The notes under the pieces are model-generated. The model searched no databases and was not told the DNA's origin. It worked only from the letters and a program-made list of their open reading frames with translations. Positions 26,929 to 37,800 of a stretch of 64,000 bases of DNA are shown piece after piece. Within the stretch, counting starts at the first letter, position 1, and each line of letters opens with the position of its first letter. Source of the stretch: Brachybacterium sp. EE-P12 (lineage in GTDB: Bacteria > Actinomycetota > Actinomycetes > Actinomycetales > Dermabacteraceae); assembly GCF_003711805.1 (NCBI RefSeq), contig NZ_QXCP01000010.1, positions 125,061 through 189,060 of the forward strand, given 5' to 3'. A program made the translations under genes and the position numbers.

Positions 26929-27095
26929 CGGCGCAGTGGACGAGCAGCGGACCCACCGGTTCCGTCGCCTCGCGCCTCTGCCCGATGACGACGGTCGCCC
27001 GGGCGAGAGGAACTGCACGCCGGAAGTATCGACGATGCCCCCGACGGGGTCGCGACCACAGCCGCTTCAAGCCCTCACCTGCGAAGGAGCACGAG

Positions 27096-30000
27096 ATGGG
27101 ACACTGCATGCCACGCATCGCCGACGGCCCCGCACCCCGCCGCCGCACGGTCGTCGCGGGAGCCGCACTCGCCGGCGGTCTCGCTCTGACGACCCCTCCC
27201 TCGGCCGCCGCGCCGCACCGCCGAACCGCCCCTCCGCAGCCGCGCGCTGCGAGCGGCCTGGCGGACTTGATCCTCGATCAGATCGGACGTCTCGATCCCG
27301 CCTTCGACCCCGACATCACGGAGTACACCGCTACGGCGTATCGCAGCCTGGAGACCGTCACCGTGCGACCGATCACCACGGGGGACGGCGTGACGGTCAC
27401 TGTCGACGGAAGCGCACCGGATCCTGAGGCGCACGACCGCGTCGCCGTGGACCTGGAGCTCGGCGAGAACATCCTCGACATCACCGTCGAGAACGGCGAT
27501 CGCACCTCCGTGTACACCGTGACCATCACGAAGGTGGACACCGACTTCCGCGGCCGCGAGCTGGTCACCGGACTGACCGCCACCTCGCCCGTCGGCGAGG
27601 CGGAGGGCCGCCCGCTCACCGCCATGTTCGACGGGGACGAGAAGACCTCATGGCATCCGGCCGAGCCGCTGACCGCGGGCGAGCCGGACGAGGACGGCGT
27701 CACCACCTTCACCGTCCACCTGCCCGAGGTGCGCACCGTGGGCCGGGTCGCGGGCCACGTCCTCACGCCCGAGGGGCAGTGGTATCCCTCGGAGTGGGAG
27801 AGCTACCTGTCCATCGACGTGTCCGAGGACGGCGACACCTGGGAGCGCGCCGCGCACCACGCCACGCTGCGCCAGGACCAGGACATCCTCTACTGGGAGC
27901 TCGGCGACTACTACGCAGCTCGCCACGTGAGGATCACGCTGGCGGGGAAGGACGATCGACTCCACGAGGAGTTCGGGGTCCAGGAGATCCAGGTGTTCGC
28001 GCTCCCCGTGGGGGCCGAGCCGCCACCACGTCATGAGCCGCCCGCCGATGGAGGACAGGAGTTCGCCTACGTGCCGACCGAGGAATCGGTCAACCGTGCG
28101 CAGGAGCTCGTGCTCGCCCACGGCCTCGTGATCGCGCAGTGGGCCACCTCGGACGGCTACGCCGCCGGATCGCTCGATGCGCGCGAGTTCGAGGACTTCG
28201 CCGAGCCCACCGCGCAGTTCTACGATCCCGACTTCGGCAACCGCGACTTCATGGCCTGCAGCCCGACGGCGACGTGGGGCATCGCGAAAGCCCCCGCCGG
28301 CGGCAACGGGATCCAGGACGCCGGTGAGCCGCACGAGTACATCCCCGAGGCGATGGAGGCATATCGGTCGAGGTTCATCGACGCGCAGTACGGCGACGAG
28401 GGGCCGTATTCGAGCGAGGAGGTCGAGGCGTTCGCGCGGTGGTTCGAGTTCTCGAGGGAGACGTATCCGCAGGCGATCACGCATTCCAACCAGAACAACG
28501 ATCCGACCTGGGCCGAGCTGGAGAACTTCCGCCACTACGTCCGCACGGCGAGACCGGATCTGGTGAGCTTCGACCACTACTACTGGGGAGGTGGGGATGT
28601 CTTCGGCTCCCACGGCCCGGCCGCCTGGGACGCCACGAACCATCTTCTGGGGCTGGCGGCGTGGCGCACGCAGCGCCAGGTCGCCCTGGAGGGACTGACA
28701 GGGGACGGCAGCGAGCCGATCCTGTTCGGCCAGTACCTCGACGCCTTCGACCACAACGGGTCGCAATCCCAGAAGGCCCTGGTCACAAGCCTGTCGCTCG
28801 CGAGCGGGATGAAGTGGCTCTCGCTGTTCCGGATGGAGATCAACCGGTACGACGGCAACAGCTACTTCGACCTCGACGGCGCCCCCACGCGGGCCTACTG
28901 GGAGACCTGCGACATCCTCCATCGCGCAAGGAAGCTGGGAACCTATCTCGCACCGCTGACCAACGACTGGGTCGCCGTCCAGCCGGGCTCCCATCTCGAG
29001 GACGGGAAGACGATCACGAACACGGTGCCGCGCGGGTATCGCACCGACAGCATCGAGGAGAGCCTGCCGACGCTGTCGGAGTACGGGATCTCACGGATCG
29101 AGGTCACGAACACCGGAACCGTCAACGACGGCCTGCCCGGCGACGTGGCGATCGGCTTCTTCACGCCGCTGCCCGGTCTGACGGGAGCGCAGGCCGAGGA
29201 GGTCTTCGGCGCGGAGGACCCCCGCGCGTTCATGGTCGTCAACGGACTGATCGGCACTGCGGAGCTGCCCTCGACGAAGAAGCTGGTGCGCTACGACGAG
29301 GGGCAGTACTGGCAGACCGAGCAGCAGGTCAGACTCGTGCTGGCGCCGCCGCAAGGGGCGGAGCTGATGCGGGTGGACCAGACGACAGGCGAGGCGGAGG
29401 CGGTGGAGATCACCCGCACCCCGGTGGGCGAGAACGGCACGGACCACGAGCTGGAGCACTCGATCACCGCACGTATCGGCGGCGGTCGGAGCGAGCTCTA
29501 CTACTGGACCGCTCCCGCGCTCACGGTGCAGGCCGCCGAGGATCCCACGGTGATCGAGGTGGGCAGTCGCGGCACTGCCGCGGTGACGCTCACCAACACC
29601 AGCGGCAGTCGCACGAAGCCGATCACCATCGACCCGACCGTCCCCGAGGGGTGGGCCCTCCACGGGAGCTGGCCGCAGAGGATCGGGGCGCTCACCCCCG
29701 GCGAGAGCGTCACCGTCGACCTGGAGCTGCAGAACCAGGGCCTGTCCGGCGACGCCGTCATCGATCTGGGTCTGCGGTTCCACAACGTCAGGTCCTCGGC
29801 CGCGATCCGGGTCCGGGGGGAGTGCGCGGGGACACGGATCGTTCCCACCCCGATCGCCGCAGACTCCGAGGAGACCGTCGCCGAGGACGGCGCGATGGGC
29901 AATGTGGCCGACGAGGACCCGAGCACGTTCTGGCACACGCAGTGGCACTCCTCCTCTCCCGGCTACCCGCACTGGATCGTCCTGGACCTGGGGAGCGAGC

Positions 30001-30257
30001 AGGACATCTGCTCACTGGTCTGCCTCCCGCGCCAGGACGCAGCGGTCGGGCAGGTCAAGGACTATGCCGTGTACGTCTCCGACGATCCCGAGTCGTTCCC
30101 CCAGGAGCCTGCGGCCGCCGGCACCCTGGCCTCCGGGCAGGAGGAGAAGGCGATCGGCGTGCAGGTCCGGGGCCGATACCTGAGGTTCGAGGGTTCCAGC
30201 GCCTGGGACGGCAAGCCCTTCATGGTGGTCGCCTCCCTCACCGTCCACGTGAGCTGA
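27096..30257 (+). CDS. Tat-exported multidomain protein, putative glycoside hydrolase
   Basis: A 1053-residue secreted protein. In order: Tat signal (RRRTVVAGAALAGGLAL, cleavage near residue 39); a cadherin-like beta-sandwich at about 55-146; a discoidin (F5/8 type C)-like domain at 155-303; a large central region at 325-810 that looks like a TIM barrel, with segments such as LVIAQWATSDGY, FGNRDFMACSPT, VSFDHYYWGGG, ALEGLTGDG and GMKWLSLFRMEI; a NEW3-like domain at 811-908; and a second discoidin domain at 915-1053. The flanking domains are typical carbohydrate-binding modules. I do not recognise a CAZy family for the centre. GAAGGAG precedes ATG 27096. It is next to GH29, so a glycan substrate is likely (inference). 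Confidence 0.7.
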   Translation: MGHCMPRIADGPAPRRRTVVAGAALAGGLALTTPPSAAAPHRRTAPPQPRAASGLADLILDQIGRLDPAFDPDITEYTATAYRSLETVTVRPITTGDGVTVTVDGSAPDPEAHDRVAVDLELGENILDITVENGDRTSVYTVTITKVDTDFRGRELVTGLTATSPVGEAEGRPLTAMFDGDEKTSWHPAEPLTAGEPDEDGVTTFTVHLPEVRTVGRVAGHVLTPEGQWYPSEWESYLSIDVSEDGDTWERAAHHATLRQDQDILYWELGDYYAARHVRITLAGKDDRLHEEFGVQEIQVFALPVGAEPPPRHEPPADGGQEFAYVPTEESVNRAQELVLAHGLVIAQWATSDGYAAGSLDAREFEDFAEPTAQFYDPDFGNRDFMACSPTATWGIAKAPAGGNGIQDAGEPHEYIPEAMEAYRSRFIDAQYGDEGPYSSEEVEAFARWFEFSRETYPQAITHSNQNNDPTWAELENFRHYVRTARPDLVSFDHYYWGGGDVFGSHGPAAWDATNHLLGLAAWRTQRQVALEGLTGDGSEPILFGQYLDAFDHNGSQSQKALVTSLSLASGMKWLSLFRMEINRYDGNSYFDLDGAPTRAYWETCDILHRARKLGTYLAPLTNDWVAVQPGSHLEDGKTITNTVPRGYRTDSIEESLPTLSEYGISRIEVTNTGTVNDGLPGDVAIGFFTPLPGLTGAQAEEVFGAEDPRAFMVVNGLIGTAELPSTKKLVRYDEGQYWQTEQQVRLVLAPPQGAELMRVDQTTGEAEAVEITRTPVGENGTDHELEHSITARIGGGRSELYYWTAPALTVQAAEDPTVIEVGSRGTAAVTLTNTSGSRTKPITIDPTVPEGWALHGSWPQRIGALTPGESVTVDLELQNQGLSGDAVIDLGLRFHNVRSSAAIRVRGECAGTRIVPTPIAADSEETVAEDGAMGNVADEDPSTFWHTQWHSSSPGYPHWIVLDLGSEQDICSLVCLPRQDAAVGQVKDYAVYVSDDPESFPQEPAAAGTLASGQEEKAIGVQVRGRYLRFEGSSAWDGKPFMVVASLTVHVS

Positions 30258-30346
30258 CGCCGCATCTCCGTCGTCGAGGAGACCGCCGCCTGGTGGCCTC
30301 TGCGAGCACGACGCCACTCCCGCCCACCGCCCGCGACCCGCGACGG

Positions 30347-32047
30347 TCAGCGCTCGCGCAGACCGGTGACGGAGTCGGGGATGTCGTGCAGGGAGGCCGC
30401 CTGCTCGGACCCGTCGGTCCCGCCGCCGGTGAAGGCGGAGCCCTCCCCGCCGAAGTCCGGCAGCACGCCGCGGGCGAGATCGGCCCGGCGCACGGCGGTG
30501 TCGCTCGCGCCGGGGGCGTTCTCGTCCACCCACAGCCGTTCCCCGGAGGCGTCGAGGTCGAAGATCTCCAGCGCGTGGGCGCCGCCCTCGGCCTGGAGCC
30601 GCTTGCGCAGCGCGGCCCGCACCGCGGGGTCCCTCCCCCGGTCGGCGCGGGTCCCGAACTCGGGGGCGACCAGCGCGTACGGGGTCTCGCGGCGCATGAA
30701 GTCCCCGGCCGGTCCGTAGAGCACGTCCCGCAGCCCGTCACGCATCGCCCGGGACGCGCCCACGCCCAGCAGCGGCGCCGCCACGAGCGCGGTGATCACG
30801 AGGAAGGTCCAGGTCACAGCCGTTCCGGCGGAGAGCAGCGGGAGCGCCACGGCCGCGATCACGGTCCCGGCGAGAGCCCATGCCGCGCAGAGCCAGCCGG
30901 TCAGCGCGCACACCCGCGCCTCCCACGGGTTCACCCGGGCGCGGTGGGCCCACTCCGGATAGGTGCGCTGGTCGCGCACCTCGGCGCGCTGCCCGGCCGC
31001 GAGGGCGGTCGCGGCCGCCGGGGCGAGCGCGCAGCCCAGGGCGACGAGCGCGAGCAGCGGGACTCCGACGACCAGGTGCTGCCAGGACAGCGGCGTCGAG
31101 AGCTGCGCGAGGTCCATGGCTGCGATGCCGGTCAGCACGGTGACGAGGTCGGTGATGCCGAAGACGAGCCAGCCGAGACCCGCGAGCGCAGGCAGCACCC
31201 AGGTCAGGGCCGCGCGGGCGATCAGGGCGAGGGCGAGGAGGGCGCCGCGGGGGCTGAGCGCGCCGTCGGCCTCGGGCGTCCCAGGGTTCGGGGGCAGGTG
31301 GCGCCGGTCCTGGGCGAGGTGCTGCCGGGCGGCGGCGCGCCGCTCGTCGGGATCGGCGCCGAGGCGGGCCTCCGTGTGGACGACCTCGTGGCTCGGGATC
31401 CGGAGCAGCCGCGCGGCGGGAACGCTGCGCCGCACGAGCACCCAGGCGAGCTCGAGGGCGAGCAGCGCCGCGCACCACACGGACAGCGGCCCTGCCCCGA
31501 GCCCCGACCAGGGCTGCGGCATCCCGAGCGCCACCGTCAGCGGCAGCGCGAGGACCACCAGCATGGGCAGAGCCATCAGCGCCGCCGCGGTGCGGTCCTC
31601 GACCGCGCGCTGGAACCGGCCCTCGCCGAGGAAGCGGCGCGGCTGCAGCGGTGCGAGCAGGCGCGGCACGAGCAGGGCCCCGAGCAGGCTCAGCACGGTC
31701 GCCGCGGCCGGCAGCAGCAGGTACGCGGTCCACAGCCCTTCGGAGGTGAAGCCCAGCACGCTCATCGCCTGGCGCCAGTAGGCGCCGTCGCCGAGCGCGG
31801 CGAGGAGGGAGAAGAACCAGAAGGTCGGCGAGGCGCCGACGACGTACAGGGTCAGCAGCGCATACCAGAGGCCCAGCAGCACGAGCGCCGGCGCCCAGAG
31901 CCGCCGCAGCAGGCGGCGGAGGATCTCGCGCCGGGAGTCGACCATGATCTCCGCCGGGGCGACCAGGTGCGTCTCCTCCGGCGGGAGCCGGGGAGGGGAC
32001 GGCAGTCCCGTCAGCGGGGGCAGGGTCCTGGCGTGAGGGGAGGTCAT
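30347..32047 (-). CDS. Polytopic membrane protein of unknown function
   Basis: A 566-residue protein with about ten hydrophobic segments between residues 50 and 440 and a charged C-terminal cytoplasmic tail of about 120 residues. A hydrophilic loop near 210-265 contains HEVVHTEARLGADPDERRAAARQH. I see no catalytic motif. Its ATG is 19 bp downstream of the recR stop on the same strand, so it is probably read from the recR transcript. The gene may therefore be conserved with recR in relatives, but no function follows. Confidence 0.6.
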   Translation of the reverse strand: MTSPHARTLPPLTGLPSPPRLPPEETHLVAPAEIMVDSRREILRRLLRRLWAPALVLLGLWYALLTLYVVGASPTFWFFSLLAALGDGAYWRQAMSVLGFTSEGLWTAYLLLPAAATVLSLLGALLVPRLLAPLQPRRFLGEGRFQRAVEDRTAAALMALPMLVVLALPLTVALGMPQPWSGLGAGPLSVWCAALLALELAWVLVRRSVPAARLLRIPSHEVVHTEARLGADPDERRAAARQHLAQDRRHLPPNPGTPEADGALSPRGALLALALIARAALTWVLPALAGLGWLVFGITDLVTVLTGIAAMDLAQLSTPLSWQHLVVGVPLLALVALGCALAPAAATALAAGQRAEVRDQRTYPEWAHRARVNPWEARVCALTGWLCAAWALAGTVIAAVALPLLSAGTAVTWTFLVITALVAAPLLGVGASRAMRDGLRDVLYGPAGDFMRRETPYALVAPEFGTRADRGRDPAVRAALRKRLQAEGGAHALEIFDLDASGERLWVDENAPGASDTAVRRADLARGVLPDFGGEGSAFTGGGTDGSEQAASLHDIPDSVTGLRER

Positions 32048-32066
32048 GGCGGGGTCCGGCAGGCTC

Positions 32067-32660
32067 TCAGACGGTGCGTCGGCCCAGGAAGGCGCGGCCC
32101 AGGGTCATCTCGTCGGCGTAGTCGAGGTCGCCGCCGACGGGGAGCCCCGAGGCCAGGCGGGTGACGGTCAGCTCGAGCGGGCCGAGCAGGCGGGAGAGAT
32201 ACGCGGCGGTGGCCTCCCCCTCGATGTTCGGGTCCAGCGCGAGGATGACCTCCTGGGTCTCGCCGGAGCCGAGGCGGGTCATCAGCTGGGTGATGCGCAG
32301 GTCGTTCGGACCGACGCCCCCGATGGGGTCGATCGCCCCGCCGAGCACGTGATAGCGGCCCTTGAACTCGCGGATCTTCTCGATCGCGACGATGTCCTTG
32401 GACTCCTCGACCACGCAGATCACCTCGTCGCTGCGGCGCGGATCGGTGCAGATGCGGCACGTCTCCTCCGCGGAGACGTTCCCGCAGATCTCGCAGAAGC
32501 GCACGGTGTCCTTGACCTGGACGAGCACCTCGGCGAGCCGGCGCACAGCGGCGTCGTCGGCGTCCAGCAGATGGAATGCGATCCGCTGCGCCGACTTGGG
32601 GCCGATGCCCGGCAGCCTGCCGAGCTCGTCGATGAGGTCCTGGACGATGCCTTCGTACAC
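32067..32660 (-). CDS. recR: Recombination protein RecR
   Basis: A 197-residue DNA-binding protein that works with RecF/RecO in gap repair. The helix-hairpin-helix [17 protein letters not shown] is near 13-29, the four-cysteine zinc motif [16 protein letters not shown] near 57-72 and the Toprim domain from [10 protein letters not shown]. Start GTG 32660 gives the normal [12 protein letters not shown] opening and lies 7 nt after TAGAGT on the minus strand, so a leaderless transcript is possible, although GAGGG also precedes it. The usual partner dnaX lies 2.2 kb upstream with two opposite-strand genes between; no ybaB/ebfC homologue is present. Confidence 0.95.
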   Translation of the reverse strand: MYEGIVQDLIDELGRLPGIGPKSAQRIAFHLLDADDAAVRRLAEVLVQVKDTVRFCEICGNVSAEETCRICTDPRRSDEVICVVEESKDIVAIEKIREFKGRYHVLGGAIDPIGGVGPNDLRITQLMTRLGSGETQEVILALDPNIEGEATAAYLSRLLGPLELTVTRLASGLPVGGDLDYADEMTLGRAFLGRRTV

Positions 32661-32810
32661 GACCCTCACTCTAGTTCCCGGGGCCGACGTGCGGCGACGG
32701 CTCCGGGGTGGTGCGGATCGCGCGGCCCTGCACACCTGGCGGACCGCGCTCCGGGCCGCGCCGCGCCTCGATACCCTGGCGTTCCTGACCGACCCCCGAT
32801 GCGGAGGACC

Positions 32811-34178
32811 ATGGCCCGGCTTCCCGACACCCTTATCGACGCCGTGCACGCGCGCGTGCTCGACGGCCTCGCCGATATCACCGGTGAGGGCCCCCTCGCC
32901 CAAGAGATCGCACGACGCGTGATCGCGTACCTGCGCAACACGTCCGAGACCACGGTGGACGTCGAGGAGGACGGCACCACCTTCGTGATCACCGGGGACA
33001 TCCCCGCGATGTGGCTGCGGGACTCGGCCGCGCAGCTGACGCCGCTGCTGCGCCTTGTGGTCGCCGGGATCGGGGCCGACGAGGACCGGGCCGAGCTGGT
33101 CTCCCTGCTCTCCGGACTGCTGCGCCGCCACTGGCAGCATCTCGCCGACGACCCCTACGCCAATGCGTTCAACCGCACCGCGGACTCCTCCCGCTGGGAC
33201 GATGACGAGACCGAGTTCGACAACCCGTGGGCGTGGGAGCGCAAGTTCGAGCTCGACTCCCTCTCCTACGGGCCGGACCTGGCCTGGCGGCTGTGGACCG
33301 CGACCGGGGATGTCTCCTGGGCCGATGAACGCTTCCTGCCCGCGGCCCGCGCGGTCCTCGCCACCGTCGCGACCGAGCAGGATCACGAGCAGCGCTCGTC
33401 GTATTTCTTCCGCCGCGCGGGCGTGCCGACGCAGGACACCCTCGCCCGTGACGGCCGCGGCTCGCTGACCGCACCGAACGGCCTGGTGTGGGCGGGATTC
33501 CGCCCGTCGGACGATGCCTGCGAGCTCGGCTACAACATCCCGGGCAACCACTTCCTCGCCCTCGCCCTGGACCGCCTCGCGGTGCTGCTCGAGCAGGTCG
33601 CGGAGGCCCCCGAGGAAGCGGCCGAGGCACGGGAGCGCGCGGGCGAGATCCGCGCGGCGCTGCGCGAGCACGGCACGATCGAGGGGCCGACGGGCGAGCG
33701 CATCTGGGCGTACGAGATCGACGGGCGCGGGGAGCATCGCTTCCTCGACGACGCGAACGTGCCGAGCCTGCTCGCCCTGCCCTACCTCGGCTGCGTGGCC
33801 GCAGAGGACCCGCTGTACCTCGCCACGCGCGCCGCGGTCCTCTCGCGCAGCAACCCGTACTACTACGCAGGGCTGTACCTCGAGGGCGTCGGCTCCCCGC
33901 ACACCCCGAAGGATCACGTGTGGCCGATCGCGAAGGCGGTCGAGGGCCTGACCAGCCCCGACCGTGAGGACAAGCTGCGTCTGCTCGAGCAGCTGATCCG
34001 CACCGACGGCGGGACGGGGATGATGCACGAGGGCGTGCACGTGGACGAGCCCACCGTGTTCACGAGGGAGTGGTTCTCCTGGTCGAACTCGATGTTCTGC
34101 GAACTGGCGCTGGATCTGGCGGGCGTCTCCCGGGATCTGACAGAGCCGGGCGACGGGCAGGACACGGCGCCGGTCTGA
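32811..34178 (+). CDS. Metal-independent alpha-mannosidase, GH125 family
   Basis: A 455-residue (alpha/alpha)6-barrel enzyme, predicted exo-alpha-1,6-mannosidase acting on mannans or N-glycan cores. The family hallmark [15 protein letters not shown] is at 62-76, and later segments include [41 protein letters not shown] and [13 protein letters not shown]. No signal peptide, so it acts in the cytoplasm on imported glycans. GGAGGA precedes ATG 32811. It is transcribed opposite to recR and dnaX and sits between them, suggesting later insertion. A GyrI-like gene follows on the same strand after 119 bp. Confidence 0.9.
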   Translation: MARLPDTLIDAVHARVLDGLADITGEGPLAQEIARRVIAYLRNTSETTVDVEEDGTTFVITGDIPAMWLRDSAAQLTPLLRLVVAGIGADEDRAELVSLLSGLLRRHWQHLADDPYANAFNRTADSSRWDDDETEFDNPWAWERKFELDSLSYGPDLAWRLWTATGDVSWADERFLPAARAVLATVATEQDHEQRSSYFFRRAGVPTQDTLARDGRGSLTAPNGLVWAGFRPSDDACELGYNIPGNHFLALALDRLAVLLEQVAEAPEEAAEARERAGEIRAALREHGTIEGPTGERIWAYEIDGRGEHRFLDDANVPSLLALPYLGCVAAEDPLYLATRAAVLSRSNPYYYAGLYLEGVGSPHTPKDHVWPIAKAVEGLTSPDREDKLRLLEQLIRTDGGTGMMHEGVHVDEPTVFTREWFSWSNSMFCELALDLAGVSRDLTEPGDGQDTAPV

Positions 34179-34297
34179 GCTCGGGGCCGGCCGTGTCCGC
34201 GCTGATGGTGGCGGCATCCGGGCTGCCGCGATAGCGTCGTGCCGGGCCGCCGCGCCGTGTCCGGCCCGCCCTCGAGAACGAACAGGACGGACCCCCG

Positions 34298-34825
34298 ATG
34301 TCGCCGATGCCGTATCCCTACGACGCCGTCGAGCCCGCACGCACCTGCCAGGTCGCCGAGGCGCCGGAGGTCCCGACGGCCGTCGTGATCCAGCAGGACT
34401 TCCCGATGTACGACATGCCCAGCCTGATGGACGGCACCTTCGCGCATCTCGCGGAGGCGCTCGCCGCGCGGGGCATCCGCCCGATCGGTCCTGCGTTCTC
34501 GCTGCATCACCGCGCACCGGTGGCGACGGCGGACCTCGAGGTCGGCTTCCCCGTGGACACGCCGCTGACCGTTGATCTCGAGCTGCCCAGCGGCTACGAG
34601 GTGACCGGCTCGGTGATCCCCGGCGGCCGCGTGGGCTGGATCTCGCACATCGGCGGCTACGGCGGTCTCGCGGAGAAGTGGGGCGCGTTCACCGAGGATC
34701 TCGGGGAGCGGAAGGAGCAGATGACCTACCCGTTCTGGGAGCTGTACGTCACCGAGCCCCACCCGGACATGAACCCGGCGACGCTGCGCACGGACCTGTT
34801 CTCGCTGCTCGAGCCGCGGAGCTGA
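34298..34825 (+). CDS. GyrI-like / AraC effector-binding domain protein
   Basis: A 175-residue stand-alone small-molecule-binding (SHS2-type) domain. Typical features include [22 protein letters not shown], the [12 protein letters not shown] strand and the [20 protein letters not shown] ridge, ending in a helix with [14 protein letters not shown]. There is no HTH, so it is not a regulator itself; such proteins bind hydrophobic or toxic compounds, and a few hydrolyse them. It shares a strand with the GH125 gene but with a 119-bp gap, so co-transcription is uncertain. Confidence 0.8.
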   Translation: MSPMPYPYDAVEPARTCQVAEAPEVPTAVVIQQDFPMYDMPSLMDGTFAHLAEALAARGIRPIGPAFSLHHRAPVATADLEVGFPVDTPLTVDLELPSGYEVTGSVIPGGRVGWISHIGGYGGLAEKWGAFTEDLGERKEQMTYPFWELYVTEPHPDMNPATLRTDLFSLLEPRS

Positions 34826-34865
34826 TCCCGCGCCGAGGACCGGCCCCGGCCGGGAACGCGCATGC

Positions 34866-37800
34866 TCAGCGCGGACCGGTCTCGTCGATGACCTCGAGCA
34901 CCTTGCCGCCGAGCATCTTCTCGATCACCTCGCGGCCGTTGCGGGTCGCGACGACGGCGTCCTCGTCGTCGCGGGTCGCGCCGCCGGTGGGGTCGATGTC
35001 CGCCTCGGGAGCCGCATCGGGCTCCGGGCGGCTGCCGCGCAGACGCTGGCCCGCGTTGCGGGAGGCCATCGCGGCCTCGCGCACGAGCGCTGCACCGCTG
35101 CGGGGCGCCTGTGCCGACGGGCCCGCGGGCGCAGCGGGCGCCGACGGAGCGCTCGAGGCGGACGGCGCGGGAGCCTGCTGCCCCGGCCCCGGGACGGTCC
35201 CGGTGACGGCGGCCGCCGCGCCCCAGGAGGCCGCCGCCCGTGCGGTGGCCGATCCGTGCGGGCCTGAGGGGTGCGGGTCGTGCGGAGCAGAAGCGGCTGC
35301 GCCGTCCGGAGCGACGGCGGACGAGCTGATCGGTCCGGCGGCTGCCGAGCCGTCCGCCTCGGACGCAGCCGAGCCGTCCGCGCCCGGGGCTCCCGGGCCG
35401 GGGGCGGGCTCTGCGGTGCTCCCTCCGGGGGCGGCGCCCTGCTGCTGGCGGTGCGCGGCGGGCAGCGAGCGGACGACGCGGCCTTCGGCCAGTGCACGTT
35501 TGAGCGCGTTCTGTCCGAAGGTCCGCGGCTCCTCCGCCGGCAGGGCGTCACGGCCCTCGTCCTCGACCTCGAGCGGTGCGGCATCGGGCGCGGGGATCGC
35601 CGTCGGAGCGGTCGCGCCGCGCTCCGGCGCAGGGCTGCCATCGTCGTGCGGCACGGGCCGGCCGTGGTCATGGGGCGCGGGCGGCTCGTCCCGGGGGTCC
35701 GGCGGGAAGGGATCGTCCGGCTCGGGCGGGAAGTCGTCGGCAGGCGCATGGGGCGGGGCCGCCGGAGCGTCGCGGGCGGCGCGTGCCGCGGCGGCCATCG
35801 CCCGCTCGGAGGCGCGCTGGCCGACGGAGGGGGCCTGCTCCTCGGAGTCCGCGCGCGAGCGTGCACCGGCGGCGGGTTCACCGGCCGCTGCGTCGCCCCA
35901 GGCCGGGGCCGCAGCGGATGCCGAATCAGCAGAGGGCGCCGGGGGCACGGCGGACGCCTCGGCGGCGGCAGGCGAGCTGGCGGACGGTGCCATCGCTGAG
36001 GCGGCATCGCCCCAGGGCGCGCTGCCGCCCCGCGGCGCCTGACGTCCAGCGGGAGCACCGCCGGGGCCCGCGCTCCCCGGAGCCGCACCGCTGGGGCCTG
36101 CACCACCGGGAGCCGCGCCACCAGGGCCCGCACTCCCAGGAGCCGCACCGCCGGGTCCTCTGCCGCCGGGACCGCCGCTGTTCGGTGCTCCGCCCCCGGG
36201 GCCTGCGCCGGGCCCCGGGCCCTCCCCCACGACGGCCTCGACCGTGATGTCCGTGTGCATGATCCGGCGCACGGCGTCGGCGAGGTTCTCCGCCGCGGTG
36301 CCTCGATGGAAGGCGTTGACGAGGCCGTCCGTGCGGAAGCCCAGCACGAGCGTGGTGCCGTGCATGGCGTTGACGACGGCGTTCTGGGAGATCAGCGCCC
36401 AGCTCGGACGACGGATCTGCTGCAGCTCGTCGAGGATCGCGGACCAGTGTCCGCGCACCGCCTCGGCGTCGAGTCCGCTGCCCGCAGCCGCCCCGGCGCC
36501 CTGGTCCTGCGGAGCGCTGCCCTGGGGCTGCGGCGCACCGCCCTGACCGGTGCCGGCGGTCGCGACGGCGCCCCACGAGGCCGCGGCCTCGTCACGGCGT
36601 GACGACGGCTCCTGCGCGGGGGCGCTGCGCCCGTCGCGCTCCTGCGCGTCCCGCGCGCGCTCCTGCGCGTCCCGCGCGCGCTCCTGTGCGTCCTGCGCGC
36701 GCCCCTGCGGCTCGCCGCCCCTCGTGCCGACGGGCCCTGCCGCTGCGGCTGGGGGCTCCGCAGCGGGGCCGACGGGAGCCGAGGGCTCGGCCGCCGGCGT
36801 CGGCACTGCCTGGCCCGACTGGCCTGCCGGCCCTGACTGCCCGGCCGCCGTGGCCTGACCGGCCGGGGCGGGCGCCTGTCGGCCTCCGCCTCGGGCCTGG
36901 CGGGCCGCCTCGGCGCGCTCCTGGGCGATGCGTCGAGCCTCCTCGCGACCGCCGCCTGCCGGGGCCGCTCCGCCGGGGCGCGCCTGTCCGCCGCCCGTCG
37001 GGGCACCGCCGGCGGACGTCGCACCCGGCGATCCCGCACCGTCGGCCGCGGAGAGCGAGGCGCGCTCGTCTCGCAGCACGAGCCGGGCGGCGAGCAGCTC
37101 GAGGTGGAGGCGGGGCGAGGTCGCCCCGCTCATCGTCGAGAGGGTCTCGTGGGTCAGGTCGCCGCAGAGGGAGAGATCGGCGGGAGCGAACTGGGAGGCC
37201 TGGCTCCGCATGCGCTCGAGCTCGTCGGCCGGGACCTGCGGGAGCAGATCGGCGCCCTTGTCCGGCACGGCGGCGAGCACGATCAGGTCGCGCATCCGCT
37301 CCAGCAGGTCCTCGACGAAGCGGCGCGGCTCGTGCCCGGTGGCCAGCACGTGCTCGACCGCGGCGTAGAGCGCGGCCGCATCCCGCTCGGCGATCGCCGT
37401 GACCGCCTGGTCCAGCAGCGCCGTGTCGGTGAAGCCGAGCAGCGCGATCGCCGTCGGGAAGTCGAGGCCGTCCTCGCCGGCCCCGGCCATCAGCTGGTCC
37501 AGCACCGACATGGAGTCACGGGCGGAGCCGCCGCCGGCACGCACCACCAGCGGCATCACGCCGTCGCCGACCTGCACCCCCTCCGCGGCGCAGACCTCGT
37601 CGAGATACGGGCCGAGCACCTGCGGCGGGATGAGCCGGAAGGGGTAGTGGTGGGTGCGCGAGCGGATGGTGCCGATGACCTTGTCCGGCTCGGTGGTCGC
37701 GAAGACGAACTTCACGTGGTCCGGCGGCTCCTCCACGAGCTTCAGCAGCGCGTTGAAGCCGGCCGAGGTGACCATGTGGGCCTCGTCGATGATGAACACC

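Larger units (their letters stand above)
26421..27095. other. Divergent intergenic region before two carbohydrate genes
   Basis: 675 bp between the fucosidase and the exported multidomain protein, divergently arranged. No gene is supported. It holds a LacI-like short palindrome (26581-26590), a possible promoter box (26923-26928) and the ribosome site GAAGGAG at 27082-27088. GC content is somewhat lower at 26880-26930. Confidence 0.5.

Noticed and set aside
26936-27427. Leaderless GTG frame starting before the exported protein gene
   Set aside because: The promoter spacing is right, but the frame overlaps the signal peptide and front of the exported protein in another frame and has shadow composition.
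30258-30346. Terminator between the exported protein and the membrane protein gene
   Set aside because: No stem with useful pairing and no T-tract could be found in these 89 bp.
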